Shown here in pieces: positions 16,201 through 23,575 of a DNA stretch of 27,194 nucleotides. The notes under the pieces are model-generated. The model did no database searches, was not told where the DNA came from, and saw only the letters and a program-made list of their open reading frames with translations. How positions within the stretch are numbered: position 1 is the stretch's first letter; the number at the start of each line of letters is the position of its first letter. The stretch lies in contig JBDIBB010000053.1 in assembly GCA_039812685.1 (NCBI GenBank), positions 1-27,194 of the forward strand. Direction: 5' to 3'. Source of the stretch: JBDIBB01 sp039812685. Its GTDB lineage: Bacteria; Acidobacteriota; Vicinamibacteria; Vicinamibacterales; JAFNAJ01. The position numbers and the translations under genes were made by a program.

Positions 16201-16870
16201 ACGCCTCGGTCCACTTCACGCCGCCTTCCTCGCCGGTCTCGGTGACGCTCTCGAGCGAGAGGCCGCGCTCGCGGCGCAGCACCGCGATCACGATTGCCGC
16301 GCACAGGCCGAGGATGGCGGCGCTGACCAGCAGCAGGTTGTTCGGGCCGGTGATCGAGACCAGCGAGGTGAGCAGGAACGATCCCGTGGCGCCGCCCAGG
16401 CTCGATCCGCCGCCGATGAACCCGAAGACGCGCTTGGCCTGCCGCGGGTCGTAGATCTCGTTGGCGAGCGTCCAGAACTGGCTGATCAGCAGGATGCCCA
16501 TGATCAGCCCGAGGAAGTAGAACCCCACCGACACCCAGTCGCTGCCGGTCCGGAACAGGAACCAGAAGAGGACGAGCAGGCCGGCCAGCACCGCCTGCGT
16601 CGCCGGGATGACCGCCTTGCGCGGCAGCGCGCTCGCCGCCCGCGAATAGCCCGCCATGACGAGGCCGATGAGCACGCCGGCCGTGATCAGCACGTAGGGC
16701 AGGTTGTCGGCGCCCAGGCTCCTGATGAACTGCGATCGCGTGAGCGGCTTCAGGATGTTGTAGGCCGTCATCGCCAGGAACGAGTAGGCGAACATGAGCA
16801 CGAGGTTGACGGCTTCGTGTTCCTGGACGTCGACGATGGGACGCAGCAGGCGCTTGAGCAGGCGGGACAT
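13187..16870 (-). CDS. NTT-like MFS transporter + HEAT solenoid + two cNMP-binding-like domains
   Basis: A 1227-residue membrane protein in three parts. Residues 20-420 form about 12 hydrophobic segments of an NTT (ATP/ADP carrier)-like MFS domain, with DPRQAKRVFGFIGGGSSLGG (141-160) and RYTVDKTTREILFLPLP (338-354). Residues 440-940 are HEAT/PBS-lyase-type helical repeats (LKDADPRVREAAVASLASL, LLYDEDPAVAEEAMASV). Two beta-rich domains follow, at about 950-1065 and 1095-1218, with the cyclic-nucleotide-binding look (IQVLLDGAVTA, LLIVLDGEVEVEG). Neither keeps a clean phosphate-binding cassette (GPGAALAFEE; GDAVGLYESLAGR), so cNMP binding is doubtful. The first 940 residues are homologous to the divergent gene at 17051. 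NTT proteins exchange nucleotides; transport here is not shown. The start at ATG 16870 was chosen because the only candidate upstream (16942) falls inside the predicted -10, and the frame beyond it is antisense to the neighbour. Its 3' end overlaps the GGT fusion gene. Confidence 0.88.
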   Translation of the reverse strand: MSRLLKRLLRPIVDVQEHEAVNLVLMFAYSFLAMTAYNILKPLTRSQFIRSLGADNLPYVLITAGVLIGLVMAGYSRAASALPRKAVIPATQAVLAGLLVLFWFLFRTGSDWVSVGFYFLGLIMGILLISQFWTLANEIYDPRQAKRVFGFIGGGSSLGGATGSFLLTSLVSITGPNNLLLVSAAILGLCAAIVIAVLRRERGLSLESVTETGEEGGVKWTEAFRLLRSSHHLQIIALVIGFAAVGAAIIEQQLNMAAAEFAKGGTDLEKILGSVQLYLSLIGFVIQVWLTSRIHRFLGIGFALLILPVSLGATALVMLFNKALWAPMTARISDTSLRYTVDKTTREILFLPLPAELKSRAKPFVDVTMDRLAKGLGGLLILVLIQPWGLNLTWQQLSYASLTMTALWIAAAMVAKRGYLRAFRQSLERKDVAPRDLRLRVGDLQTVETLIGELADPDEQRVIYAIDILESLDKRTLITPLLLSHESPRVRARALEAMAGAAPAVAERWLPNVQRMLKDADPRVREAAVASLASLRSAPVADLVRPLVEGDDPRLAATASVALAHSGRPEDADLAAATLTRLATDTARPDVRREVAAAIRQVDDPRVRQLLVPLLYDEDPAVAEEAMASVRATKTGDFSAVPTLIALLRHRRLKRAARAVLVGYGDDVVPALAYFLDDPEEDVWVRRHIPATLARIHSQRSMDALVESIGRGTDGFLRFKLLEAIDTLHRARPDLRLDPKRFEPLVRREAQRSCTWLSLRHNLFVRAGLPRTALLDRALGDKLARSRDRIWRLLATLHSPADIDAARAAVEGRDARPRASALEYLDNVLEGGVRRMVIPLLDDMPEEERVRRGNVLISSRPRDVEETLLQLINDDDQVVAASAILLAAEQGIWSLVDDIEHVLAHRAASDWFVFEAASWALAAHRMPVERRRSLWHEPLPAVEVAARLALSPVFASTSVDELFRLAESGRQVRHDTGVTLYAGGQRPETIQVLLDGAVTATAPGGASVELGPGAALAFEEAVQGIVMAASLQTTSRAVCLQVSTDEARTLLAENPDLIEGLFRVIVDSAPFAGTASVVHGAGPAEPPAAGDLPPVEKLLAIQRFPTFSGFQTADVLALADAARQVTLSEGLTLCGEGAPPALLIVLDGEVEVEGANGAKAIARAGDAVGLYESLAGRALRTARVTRRGVALRLERNDLYDLLTDRPPLLQQLFVALFGERDRPAARG

Positions 16871-16940
16871 AGGCCGTGGGCTCCGGCGCCGGCGCGCGGC
16901 GGGCGCGCGGCCGGCGCGGTGTCGTGCAATGGGCCGCTCC

Positions 16941-16969
16941 ATCCTATGCGATGGCTGACGGGGCGACAA
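16941..16969 (-). promoter_or_regulatory. Candidate sigma-70-like promoter of the minus-strand NTT-HEAT gene
   Basis: On the minus strand TTGTCG (16969-16964) and TAGGAT (16946-16941) are separated by exactly 17 bp, and each matches 4 of 6 consensus positions. Initiation near 16934 would leave a leader of about 64 nt before ATG 16870, with a GGAG about 10 nt upstream of that start. The prediction rests on weak hexamers but good spacing. Confidence 0.45.
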
Positions 16970-17033
16970 TCGAGGCGCCGCCGGTCCGGGGGAGACGCCA
17001 AGAGGGGGAGCCGGATCCCGCCGCCCGGCCTCC

Positions 17034-17041
17034 GGTAAACT
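17034..17041 (+). promoter_or_regulatory. GGTAAACT extended -10-like element before the plus-strand NTT-HEAT gene
   Basis: TAAACT (17036-17041) ends 9 nt before ATG 17051, so transcription would begin within about 3 nt of the start codon. There is no Shine-Dalgarno in this gap, consistent with a nearly leaderless mRNA. The element matches the GGTACACT before transketolase. Confidence 0.45.
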
Positions 17042-17050
17042 GTCGGCCCG

Positions 17051-19903
17051 ATGCTCACCCGCATCATGCGGTGGTTCGACGTACGGCCGGGCGAAGGCCG
17101 CGCGGTGCTCTACGTCTCGCTCTACATCGCGATTGCCGTCGCGTCGTTCCTGCTCGCCAAGCCGATCCGCAACGGGCTGTTCCTGCGGGAGTTCGGACCC
17201 TACAAGCTGGTCTACGCCTACATCGGCGTACCGCTGGTCCTCGCCCTGCTGATGCCGCTCTACCAGGCCGGGGCGCGCCGGGTCGGACAGCGGCTGGTCA
17301 TCACCGGCAGCCTGGTGTTCCTCGCCGCCAACGTCCTGCTGTTCTGGTGGGGTTTCCGGCGCTACGACGCCGCCTGGCTGGCCGCCGCCTTCTACGTGTG
17401 GGTGAACTGCTACGGCGTGATCGCGCCCGTGCAGGCCTGGAGCTTCGCCAACGCGGTGTTCGACACCCGGCAGGCCAGGCGCCTGTTCGGCGTGGTGGGA
17501 TCCGGCGCCTCGCTGGGCGCCATCGCCGGCGGCCTGCTCGCCCGCCTCCTCGTGGGGCCGCTCGGCACGGTGAACCTGCTGCTGGTGCTCGCGGCGCTCA
17601 TCCTCTCGGCGGCCCTGCTCGTCAACCTCGCCTGGGGCCAGCGCCAGCGGCAGGTGCGGGTTGCCGCGCACCAGCCCGCCGCGGTGGGCGGCACCCTCGC
17701 CCTCGTCCTGCGCACGCGCTACCTGCGCTCGATCGTCGTGCTGGTGATGCTGGTGGCCATCGTCACCCAGTGGACCAGCTTCCAATTCAGCATCGTCGTG
17801 GCCGAGCGCTTCGGCGAGGACGCCGACGGCATCACGCGGTTCCTCGGCATGTTCAACCTCGTGATGGGGCTCGTGTCCTTCGCCACGCAACTGGTGGTGA
17901 CCGGGCCGCTGCTGCGCCGCTTCGGCCTGTCGCTCACGCTGCTGATCCTGCCGGCGGCCATCGGCGTCGGATCGCTGCTCACCGTCGTGTGGCCGGGGCT
18001 CTGGGCCGTGCTGCTGACCAACACCTTCGACCAGGGCCTGCGGTTCTCCGTGGACAAGGCGAGCTTCGAACTGCTCTACCTGCCGGTGAACCCCGAGATC
18101 CGCGCGCGGGTGAAGGCGGCCATCGACCTCGTGTTCAACCGGGTCGCCGATGGCGTTGGCGGCGTGCTCCTCGGGCTGGCCACGCAGGGGTTCGCCGTGG
18201 GCGGCCTCGTGGTGCCGGGCGCCGGCGCCGGCCTCAGGGGCCTGGCGGTGATGAGCCTGGCGCTCGGTTTCGCCTGGATCGGCATCGCGTGGCGCCTGCG
18301 CCGGGGCTACGTCGACGCGATCCGCGAGAGCATCCACCAGCACCGCCTCGACGCCGCCGGCGCCGCGCCGCAGGTTCTCGATCGGTCGGCCCACGAACTG
18401 CTCGCCGACAAGCTCCAGGCACGCGATCCCGGGGAGATCCTCTACGCCCTGGCGCTCTACGAGTCCCAGGCGAGGGGACGCCTCCATCCGGCGGTGCGGG
18501 GCCTGCTGTCGCATCACGCGGCCGAGGTGCGGCGCCGCGCCCTCGGCCTGCTCGACGATGCCGGCGATCTCGCCGTCATGCCCCAGGTGAAGGCGCTGCT
18601 GAAGGATCCGGATCCCGAGACGCGCACCGAAGCGCTGCTCTTCCTGGCGCATCACGGACAGGAGGATCCGCTCCAGGAGATCCTGGCCGTACGCGATTTT
18701 CCCGACTACTCGATCCAGGCGGGCATGATCGGGTTCCTGTGCCGGCCGGGGCCGATGCAGAACGTCGAGGCCGCCAGCTTCATGCTCGACAACCTGATCG
18801 ATCCGGCGGCCGGTGCGACGACCGGGTCGCGGCTCGAGGCGGCGAAGCTGATCGGATCGCTGCCGGTGCCGTGCGGCACGCAGTTGCGGAGCCTGCTGGA
18901 GGACGCCGATTCCGGCGTGCGCCGCGCGGCCATCGTGGCCGCCGGCCGGTCGCGGACCATGGCCGCCGTCGGCTACCTCCTGCGCGCGCTGGGAGAGCCG
19001 GAGCTGGCCGGCGACGCCTCGACGGCGCTTGCCAGCCTCGGGCCGATGGCCGTGGCGCCCCTGGCGGCGGCCATCGACGACGACGCGTTGCCGATCGAGG
19101 CGCGCCGCGGCGTCCCGGCGGTGCTCGCCGCCATCGGAACCGAGGAGGCGCAGCGCGCCCTCTACGATCACCTGCTCGTGGGCGACGCGGTGCTGCGGTA
19201 CGGCGCGATCGCCGCGCTGGCGCGACTGCAGCACCAGCGTCCCGCCCGCGCCGTGGACCGGCAGGCGGTGGAGGTGGTGCTGGCGGCCGAAATCGTCGGC
19301 CACTACCGCTCCTACCAGATCCTCGGCACGATTCGCGAGGCGCTGGCGGCGGACCACGCGATCGCCAGCGGACTGGAGCAGTCCATCCGCCAGGAGCGCG
19401 AGCGCATCTTCGGCCTGCTGGGGCTGCTCGCGCGGAACAGCGACATCGAGGACGCCTACGCGGCGCTTGGCGGCGACAACGCCTCGTTGCGGGCCAACGC
19501 GCTCGAACTGCTCGACCACGTCCTGAGCCCGGATCTGCGGCGGCTGATCCTGCCGCTGGTCGACCCCCAGGTGTCGGTCGCCGAGCGCATGCGGCTGGCC
19601 AACGGGCTGGTCGGCGCGGCGATGACCACGCGAGAAGAGGCCGTCCGGGCCCTGATTGCGGCCGGCGACCCCTGGCTGCGCTCCTGCGGCGTGTGGGCGG
19701 TGGGAGCGCTGCGGCTCGCGTCGTTGTCGGGCGAACTCGACCGGCTCGCCGGCACCAGCGATCCGCTGCTGCGTGAGACGGTGCGCGCGGCCCGCGAGCG
19801 GCTGACAGGCGTGGACGTCGGAGCGGTGCCGGCGCCCGAGGAGCGGGTCGGCGCCGAGACCGGCGTCTTCGACGTCAGGCAGGGGACGGCGGGTCTGGGC
19901 TAG
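17051..19903 (+). CDS. NTT-like MFS transporter + HEAT-repeat solenoid (no cNMP domain)
   Basis: A 950-residue paralogue of the divergent gene ending at 13187. Residues 15-415 form the polytopic NTT/MFS-like domain. DTRQARRLFGVVGSGASLGA (138-157) and RFSVDKASFELLYLPVN (331-347) align with the same blocks in the partner, offset by only 3-7 residues. Residues 445-920 are HEAT-type repeats (LLKDPDPETRTEALLFLAHHG is one; LLEDADSGVRRAAIVAAG another). A late block RANALELLDHVL (814-825) matches RASALEYLDNVL (818-829) of the partner, so homology runs through the solenoid and not only the membrane part. The tandem cNMP-like domains are absent: the protein ends about 30 residues after the solenoid. 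Function is unknown. NTT ancestry suggests nucleotide or anion binding; pairing suggests a complex. No SD is present, and the start is supported by the hydrophilic-then-TM pattern and the -10 element. Confidence 0.88.
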   Translation: MLTRIMRWFDVRPGEGRAVLYVSLYIAIAVASFLLAKPIRNGLFLREFGPYKLVYAYIGVPLVLALLMPLYQAGARRVGQRLVITGSLVFLAANVLLFWWGFRRYDAAWLAAAFYVWVNCYGVIAPVQAWSFANAVFDTRQARRLFGVVGSGASLGAIAGGLLARLLVGPLGTVNLLLVLAALILSAALLVNLAWGQRQRQVRVAAHQPAAVGGTLALVLRTRYLRSIVVLVMLVAIVTQWTSFQFSIVVAERFGEDADGITRFLGMFNLVMGLVSFATQLVVTGPLLRRFGLSLTLLILPAAIGVGSLLTVVWPGLWAVLLTNTFDQGLRFSVDKASFELLYLPVNPEIRARVKAAIDLVFNRVADGVGGVLLGLATQGFAVGGLVVPGAGAGLRGLAVMSLALGFAWIGIAWRLRRGYVDAIRESIHQHRLDAAGAAPQVLDRSAHELLADKLQARDPGEILYALALYESQARGRLHPAVRGLLSHHAAEVRRRALGLLDDAGDLAVMPQVKALLKDPDPETRTEALLFLAHHGQEDPLQEILAVRDFPDYSIQAGMIGFLCRPGPMQNVEAASFMLDNLIDPAAGATTGSRLEAAKLIGSLPVPCGTQLRSLLEDADSGVRRAAIVAAGRSRTMAAVGYLLRALGEPELAGDASTALASLGPMAVAPLAAAIDDDALPIEARRGVPAVLAAIGTEEAQRALYDHLLVGDAVLRYGAIAALARLQHQRPARAVDRQAVEVVLAAEIVGHYRSYQILGTIREALAADHAIASGLEQSIRQERERIFGLLGLLARNSDIEDAYAALGGDNASLRANALELLDHVLSPDLRRLILPLVDPQVSVAERMRLANGLVGAAMTTREEAVRALIAAGDPWLRSCGVWAVGALRLASLSGELDRLAGTSDPLLRETVRAARERLTGVDVGAVPAPEERVGAETGVFDVRQGTAGLG

Positions 19904-19960
19904 CAGTCCATGGTGGAAGTGCCGCGTCGCACCGGGACGGGCGCGGCGCCCGGGAGGCGC

Positions 19961-21067
19961 TCACGCGGGTTCCGCGTCGTGTGGCGTCGTGACTGGCACG
20001 GGCGTCGCCACCGGCGGCTCGGCCTCCTGCAGCAAACCGTCTTCCCGCAGCAACTCGACGAAGCCCTCGACCACGCGGGGATCGAACTGGCGGCCGCTCT
20101 GCCGCCGGATCTCCGCCACGGCATCGGCCACGGGCCACGCCTTCTTGTAGGGCCGCGCGTGGGTCAGCGCATCGAAGACGTCGGCCACGGCGACGATGCG
20201 GCTCACCAGCGGGATCTCCTCGCCGCGGAACCCGGGCGAGTATCCGCTGCCGTCCCAGTGCTCGTGGTGCGTGAGCGCGATCTGCTCGGCCAGTTGCAGC
20301 AGCGGATGACGCGAGCCCGACAGGATGCGGGCCCCCACGTGCGTGTGGCTCTTGATGAGCTCGAATTCCTCGTCGGTGAGGCGCCCGAGCTTCAGCAGCA
20401 CCGTATCGGGCACCGCGATTTTGCCCAGGTCGTGCAGCGGGGCTGCCAGACGGATGAGGTTGACCACGTGATCGGGCAGGCCCAGCCGCCGGGCGAGGCG
20501 CGCTGAGTACTGGCCCACCCGCTGCGTGTGCTCCTGCGTCGCGTCGTCGCGGAACTCGGCGGCCAGCGCCAGGCGCTCCAGGATCTCCACCTGGGCATCC
20601 TCCAGCTCACGTGTGCGCTGCTGCACCTTCATCTCGAGCACGTCGTTCTGCATCTGGAGCGCGATGTAGAGGAAGCGGGCCTCGAGCAGGTTCCTGATCC
20701 GCAGCAGCACCTCCGTGGTGTCGAAGGGCTTGGCGAGGAAGTCCTTCGCGCCCATCGACAGCGCCCGCTGCTTCGCCTCGGTGCTGATGTCGGCCGTCAG
20801 CACCAGGATGGGCAGGTAGGTGCCCTCGGGGATGTGCGGCGAGAACTGCTCGAGCACGCCGAACCCGTCGAGATACGGCATGTGGAGATCGAGCAGGATC
20901 AGGTCGGGCTTGTGCGCCTCGAGCAGCGGCAGGGCCGTGCGGGGATCGATGGTGCTGACGAGCTGATCGTAACCCGCCTTCCTGAGCATCCGCTCGAGGA
21001 TGCGCACGTTGTTCTCCTGATCGTCGACGATCAGGATGCAGCCGGCTTGCCGGTCGGTATCGGCCAT
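19961..21067 (-). CDS. Response regulator with HD-GYP output domain (RpfG-like)
   Basis: A 368-residue cytoplasmic two-component protein. The receiver domain (about 10-128) has the acidic pair D15/D16, phosphoacceptor D60 in LLDLHMPYLDGFG, T91 and K113. A coiled coil spans about 130-165. The HD-GYP domain (about 165-345) has H180, H212-D213 with K216 in PLHDLGKI, H241 in SHTHVGA, and HHEHWDGSGYSPG (267-279). HD-GYP proteins hydrolyse cyclic di-GMP at a di- or tri-metal site, lowering c-di-GMP and so affecting motility, biofilm and secretion. The metal ligands look intact, but the GYP triad reads GYS followed by Pro, a change seen in the motif itself. No partner histidine kinase lies in the window. 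The start at MADTDRQAG gives a standard receiver N-terminus; no SD is seen. It is 103 nt after the DUF2339 gene on the same strand. Confidence 0.92.
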   Translation of the reverse strand: MADTDRQAGCILIVDDQENNVRILERMLRKAGYDQLVSTIDPRTALPLLEAHKPDLILLDLHMPYLDGFGVLEQFSPHIPEGTYLPILVLTADISTEAKQRALSMGAKDFLAKPFDTTEVLLRIRNLLEARFLYIALQMQNDVLEMKVQQRTRELEDAQVEILERLALAAEFRDDATQEHTQRVGQYSARLARRLGLPDHVVNLIRLAAPLHDLGKIAVPDTVLLKLGRLTDEEFELIKSHTHVGARILSGSRHPLLQLAEQIALTHHEHWDGSGYSPGFRGEEIPLVSRIVAVADVFDALTHARPYKKAWPVADAVAEIRRQSGRQFDPRVVEGFVELLREDGLLQEAEPPVATPVPVTTPHDAEPA

Positions 21068-21082
21068 GGATATCGGTCGAAA

Positions 21083-21126
21083 ACCCCTGGGGGTCGCCCT
21101 ATTGTTGGCAAGTCGCACCCCGGGGG
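21083..21126. repeat. Two short palindromes upstream of the response regulator
   Basis: ACCCCTGGGGGT (21083-21094) contains a perfect 5-bp inverted repeat. A similar ACCCCGGGGG occurs at 21117-21126, with the two units starting 34 bp apart. Both lie in the 103-nt gap before the response regulator. They could be operator half-sites or hairpins ending the DUF2339 transcript. On the minus strand TTGCCC and AACAAT with a 17-bp spacer lie between and over them, a weak promoter candidate. Confidence 0.3.
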
Positions 21127-21170
21127 CAAGAGGTGAATCCGTACGGACGGGCGGAAATGGGCTGGTCGCG

Positions 21171-23561
21171 TCACGGAAAGGTCGAGCTCGTTCCAGCATC
21201 GGCCGGCGGCTCGTCGCTGACGAAGCGCTGATACAGGTACGACGCGACGAGCAGCAGCAGCCCGAGGCCCACCACGCTGGAGATCAGATAGAACCGATCG
21301 AGACGGGCCAGGTCGACGAAGAACACCTTGCCGATGGTGATGGCAAACAGCAGGATCGCCAGGTACCGCACGGGCGGGTAGCGCCGCGCGATGCCGGCGA
21401 CGAGCAGGACGACGGCGTAGGCGGCCCACGCGATGGAGAGCGTGACCTGGCGGGCGAGGCCGGTCGCGCCGGCGGCCATCGGCCCCGCCTCGACGGCCTG
21501 CTGCCAGGCGAAGCGGCCGAACATGCCGTTGATCTGTTCGCTGAGCACCACCAGGCCCGTGAGCGCGGCACAAATGACGGCGGCGCCGATGGGTCGCGCG
21601 GCGCCGCCCGGCAGTGCGCCGCCGAGCGCGCGGTAGCGGCTGGCGACCCAGAGCAGGAGCGCGGCGGCGGCCACCAGCGAGAGCGCGGGCGCGTTCACCC
21701 ATGGCAGGGTGGCGGTCGAGGCCGGCCTGCTCATGTGATCCAGGCCGTGGAGCAGGCCCAGCGCGAAGAGGATCCAGCCGCCGGCGCGCAGCCAGTGGCG
21801 CCGCTCGCGCAGGCCGAGCCAGATCACGAGCGCGCCCTCCATCGTCCAGCCGGCCGTCACCCATGCGCCCTGGAAGCGCAGCGCGATCGCCCCGGCCGCG
21901 CACGCCGCCGCGACGGCGAAATAGTGCAGCGGCGCCACGTCGTGGCGCGGCCGCATGACGAGCGCCAGCACACCGTAGAAGACGCCGGCGCCGGCGACCG
22001 TCGCCGACATCATGCCGGTGTCCCACCGCGGGAGCAGCACCAGCAGGGCCGCCAGCAGCCCGAGCCCGTTCAGGTGCAGCAGCAGCACCAGCGTCGACGC
22101 CATGCGCGTCCGGTCGTGCAGCAGCACGCGCACTTCGTTCATCAGGTGCAGGCCGAACACGGCCAGCACCGTGACGCGTGCGCCGCGCGCCGCGTGATCC
22201 ATCAGCCAGCTCACCATCGGCAGCCACACGACGAGCCACGTGATCAAGCGTGCCCACGGCCGCTTGCCGTCGGCCGAGTAGAGCAGGCCGGCGAGCGTGG
22301 CGGCGATGAAGTAGATGAGCAGATCGCGCGGGTGCCTGTAGAGGTTGGCGAGCGAGGCCAGATGGTACAGCGCCGGGGCGAGCGCGCCGACGATGAGCGT
22401 GACGCCGCTGGTGAGGGCGTCGGCGGCTGGAGGACGTCCGGCGGCCGCCTCGCCCTCGCGCGCGGGAGCCCACGCGACGGCGGCCACGCAGGCGGCCAGC
22501 CACAACGTGAGGAAGCCCTGCACGACGAGATATCGGTCGCTGCGGTAGGCCGTGGCCGCCCATGCGCTGAAGCTGAAGGCGAGCAGCGTGAAGCACGCGA
22601 GCGTGAGCAGCGGCCACGCGTGCCGGCGCGCCAGCAGGGCCGCGCCAACCGTCAGCAGCGAGAGGTAGGAGAACAGCGCCACGTACGCGCCGGTTTCGCC
22701 GCCCAGGAGCAACGGCGTGGCGAAGCCGCCGATGAGCGCCGTCATCGCCACCGGCTGCGCCGATCGACGGTCGGCGAACCAGGCGGCGACCACGGTGACC
22801 AGCGTCATCAGCGCGAACGCGGTGCCGCGCTCGACCAGCCCATAGAGGTGCTGTGCCGCCCAGACGGAGACGTACAGCACGGCGAAGCCGGCGCCCGTCA
22901 GCGTGTAGCCGAAGAAGCCGAGCCCGCCCGCGGCGAAGCGCAGGCCACCCATCACCAGCACCCCGCCGCCTGCCGCGCTGAGGGCGATGCGTGTGGCCGG
23001 CGAGATCCAGTCGTTCTCGAAGGCGAGCTTCACGATGTAGCTCGCGCCGAGGACGAGGGCCGCGATGCCCGCGTAGAGCAGCCAGCGCTGGCCGATGCGC
23101 TGCTCGAGGGAGGGGCGCGCCGAGACGTGCGCGTGGGCGGCGGCGTGCGAGGGCTGCACGCTCGGCGGCGATGGCGGCCCGGCCCGCGGCGGCGCGTCGG
23201 CCTCCGGCTGCGGGGGCGTCCCGGCGGCCACCGCGGCTGCCGCCACGACCGTCCCGGGTGGCTCCGACGCGGCTGCCGGCTCCCAGGCCGGCGTATCGGT
23301 GACCGCCGTCGCCTCGTCCTCGGACAATTCCGGCGCGTCGGCCGGCGAGGTGGCGGGCTCGCCCTCGAGGCGGCGCTCGCGCAACAGGTCCTGCAGCACG
23401 CGCGCGAGCGCGTCCACGCGGGCGTTGGCGCGCTCGGCTTCCCGTACGGCACGCGTGACGCGCAGGAACGTCACCACTGGCAGCACGATCACCAGCAGGA
23501 ACGTGCCGAGGGCGACGGCGATGCCAATCAGGGCGAGCAGGAACTCATCCACCTTCCCCAT
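21171..23561 (-). CDS. DUF2339 polytopic membrane protein
   Basis: A 796-residue inner-membrane protein. An N-terminal transmembrane helix (about 5-33) is followed by a charged, probably coiled segment (RAVREAERANARVDALARV, about 37-55) and a long Pro/Ala/Glu-rich linker to about 150. The rest is more than 20 hydrophobic helices with short loops. The start of the membrane block (SLEQRIGQRWLLYAGIAAL) and its end (FAITIGKVFFVDLARLDRFY) are typical of the DUF2339 family of bacterial proteins without known function. Length fits the family (roughly 700-1000 aa). The start lies 14 nt after the stop of the unknown membrane protein gene, so the two are probably one operon with the M1 peptidase. No catalytic motif is visible, and a role in envelope processes would be speculation. 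Confidence 0.87.
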   Translation of the reverse strand: MGKVDEFLLALIGIAVALGTFLLVIVLPVVTFLRVTRAVREAERANARVDALARVLQDLLRERRLEGEPATSPADAPELSEDEATAVTDTPAWEPAAASEPPGTVVAAAAVAAGTPPQPEADAPPRAGPPSPPSVQPSHAAAHAHVSARPSLEQRIGQRWLLYAGIAALVLGASYIVKLAFENDWISPATRIALSAAGGGVLVMGGLRFAAGGLGFFGYTLTGAGFAVLYVSVWAAQHLYGLVERGTAFALMTLVTVVAAWFADRRSAQPVAMTALIGGFATPLLLGGETGAYVALFSYLSLLTVGAALLARRHAWPLLTLACFTLLAFSFSAWAATAYRSDRYLVVQGFLTLWLAACVAAVAWAPAREGEAAAGRPPAADALTSGVTLIVGALAPALYHLASLANLYRHPRDLLIYFIAATLAGLLYSADGKRPWARLITWLVVWLPMVSWLMDHAARGARVTVLAVFGLHLMNEVRVLLHDRTRMASTLVLLLHLNGLGLLAALLVLLPRWDTGMMSATVAGAGVFYGVLALVMRPRHDVAPLHYFAVAAACAAGAIALRFQGAWVTAGWTMEGALVIWLGLRERRHWLRAGGWILFALGLLHGLDHMSRPASTATLPWVNAPALSLVAAAALLLWVASRYRALGGALPGGAARPIGAAVICAALTGLVVLSEQINGMFGRFAWQQAVEAGPMAAGATGLARQVTLSIAWAAYAVVLLVAGIARRYPPVRYLAILLFAITIGKVFFVDLARLDRFYLISSVVGLGLLLLVASYLYQRFVSDEPPADAGTSSTFP

Positions 23562-23575
23562 CCGGGATCAGCGCG

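Noticed and set aside
16941..16942. ATG at 16942 as the start of the minus-strand NTT-HEAT gene
   Set aside because: It falls inside the predicted -10 box and adds an Arg/Pro-rich leader absent from the paralogue.
16871..19519. N-terminal extension of the minus-strand NTT-HEAT protein by about 880 residues
   Set aside because: The extra stretch lies antisense to the plus-strand paralogue, is rich in His/Arg/Glu/Gly as expected for antisense high-GC DNA, and a membrane-protein start with promoter and SD is found at 16870.
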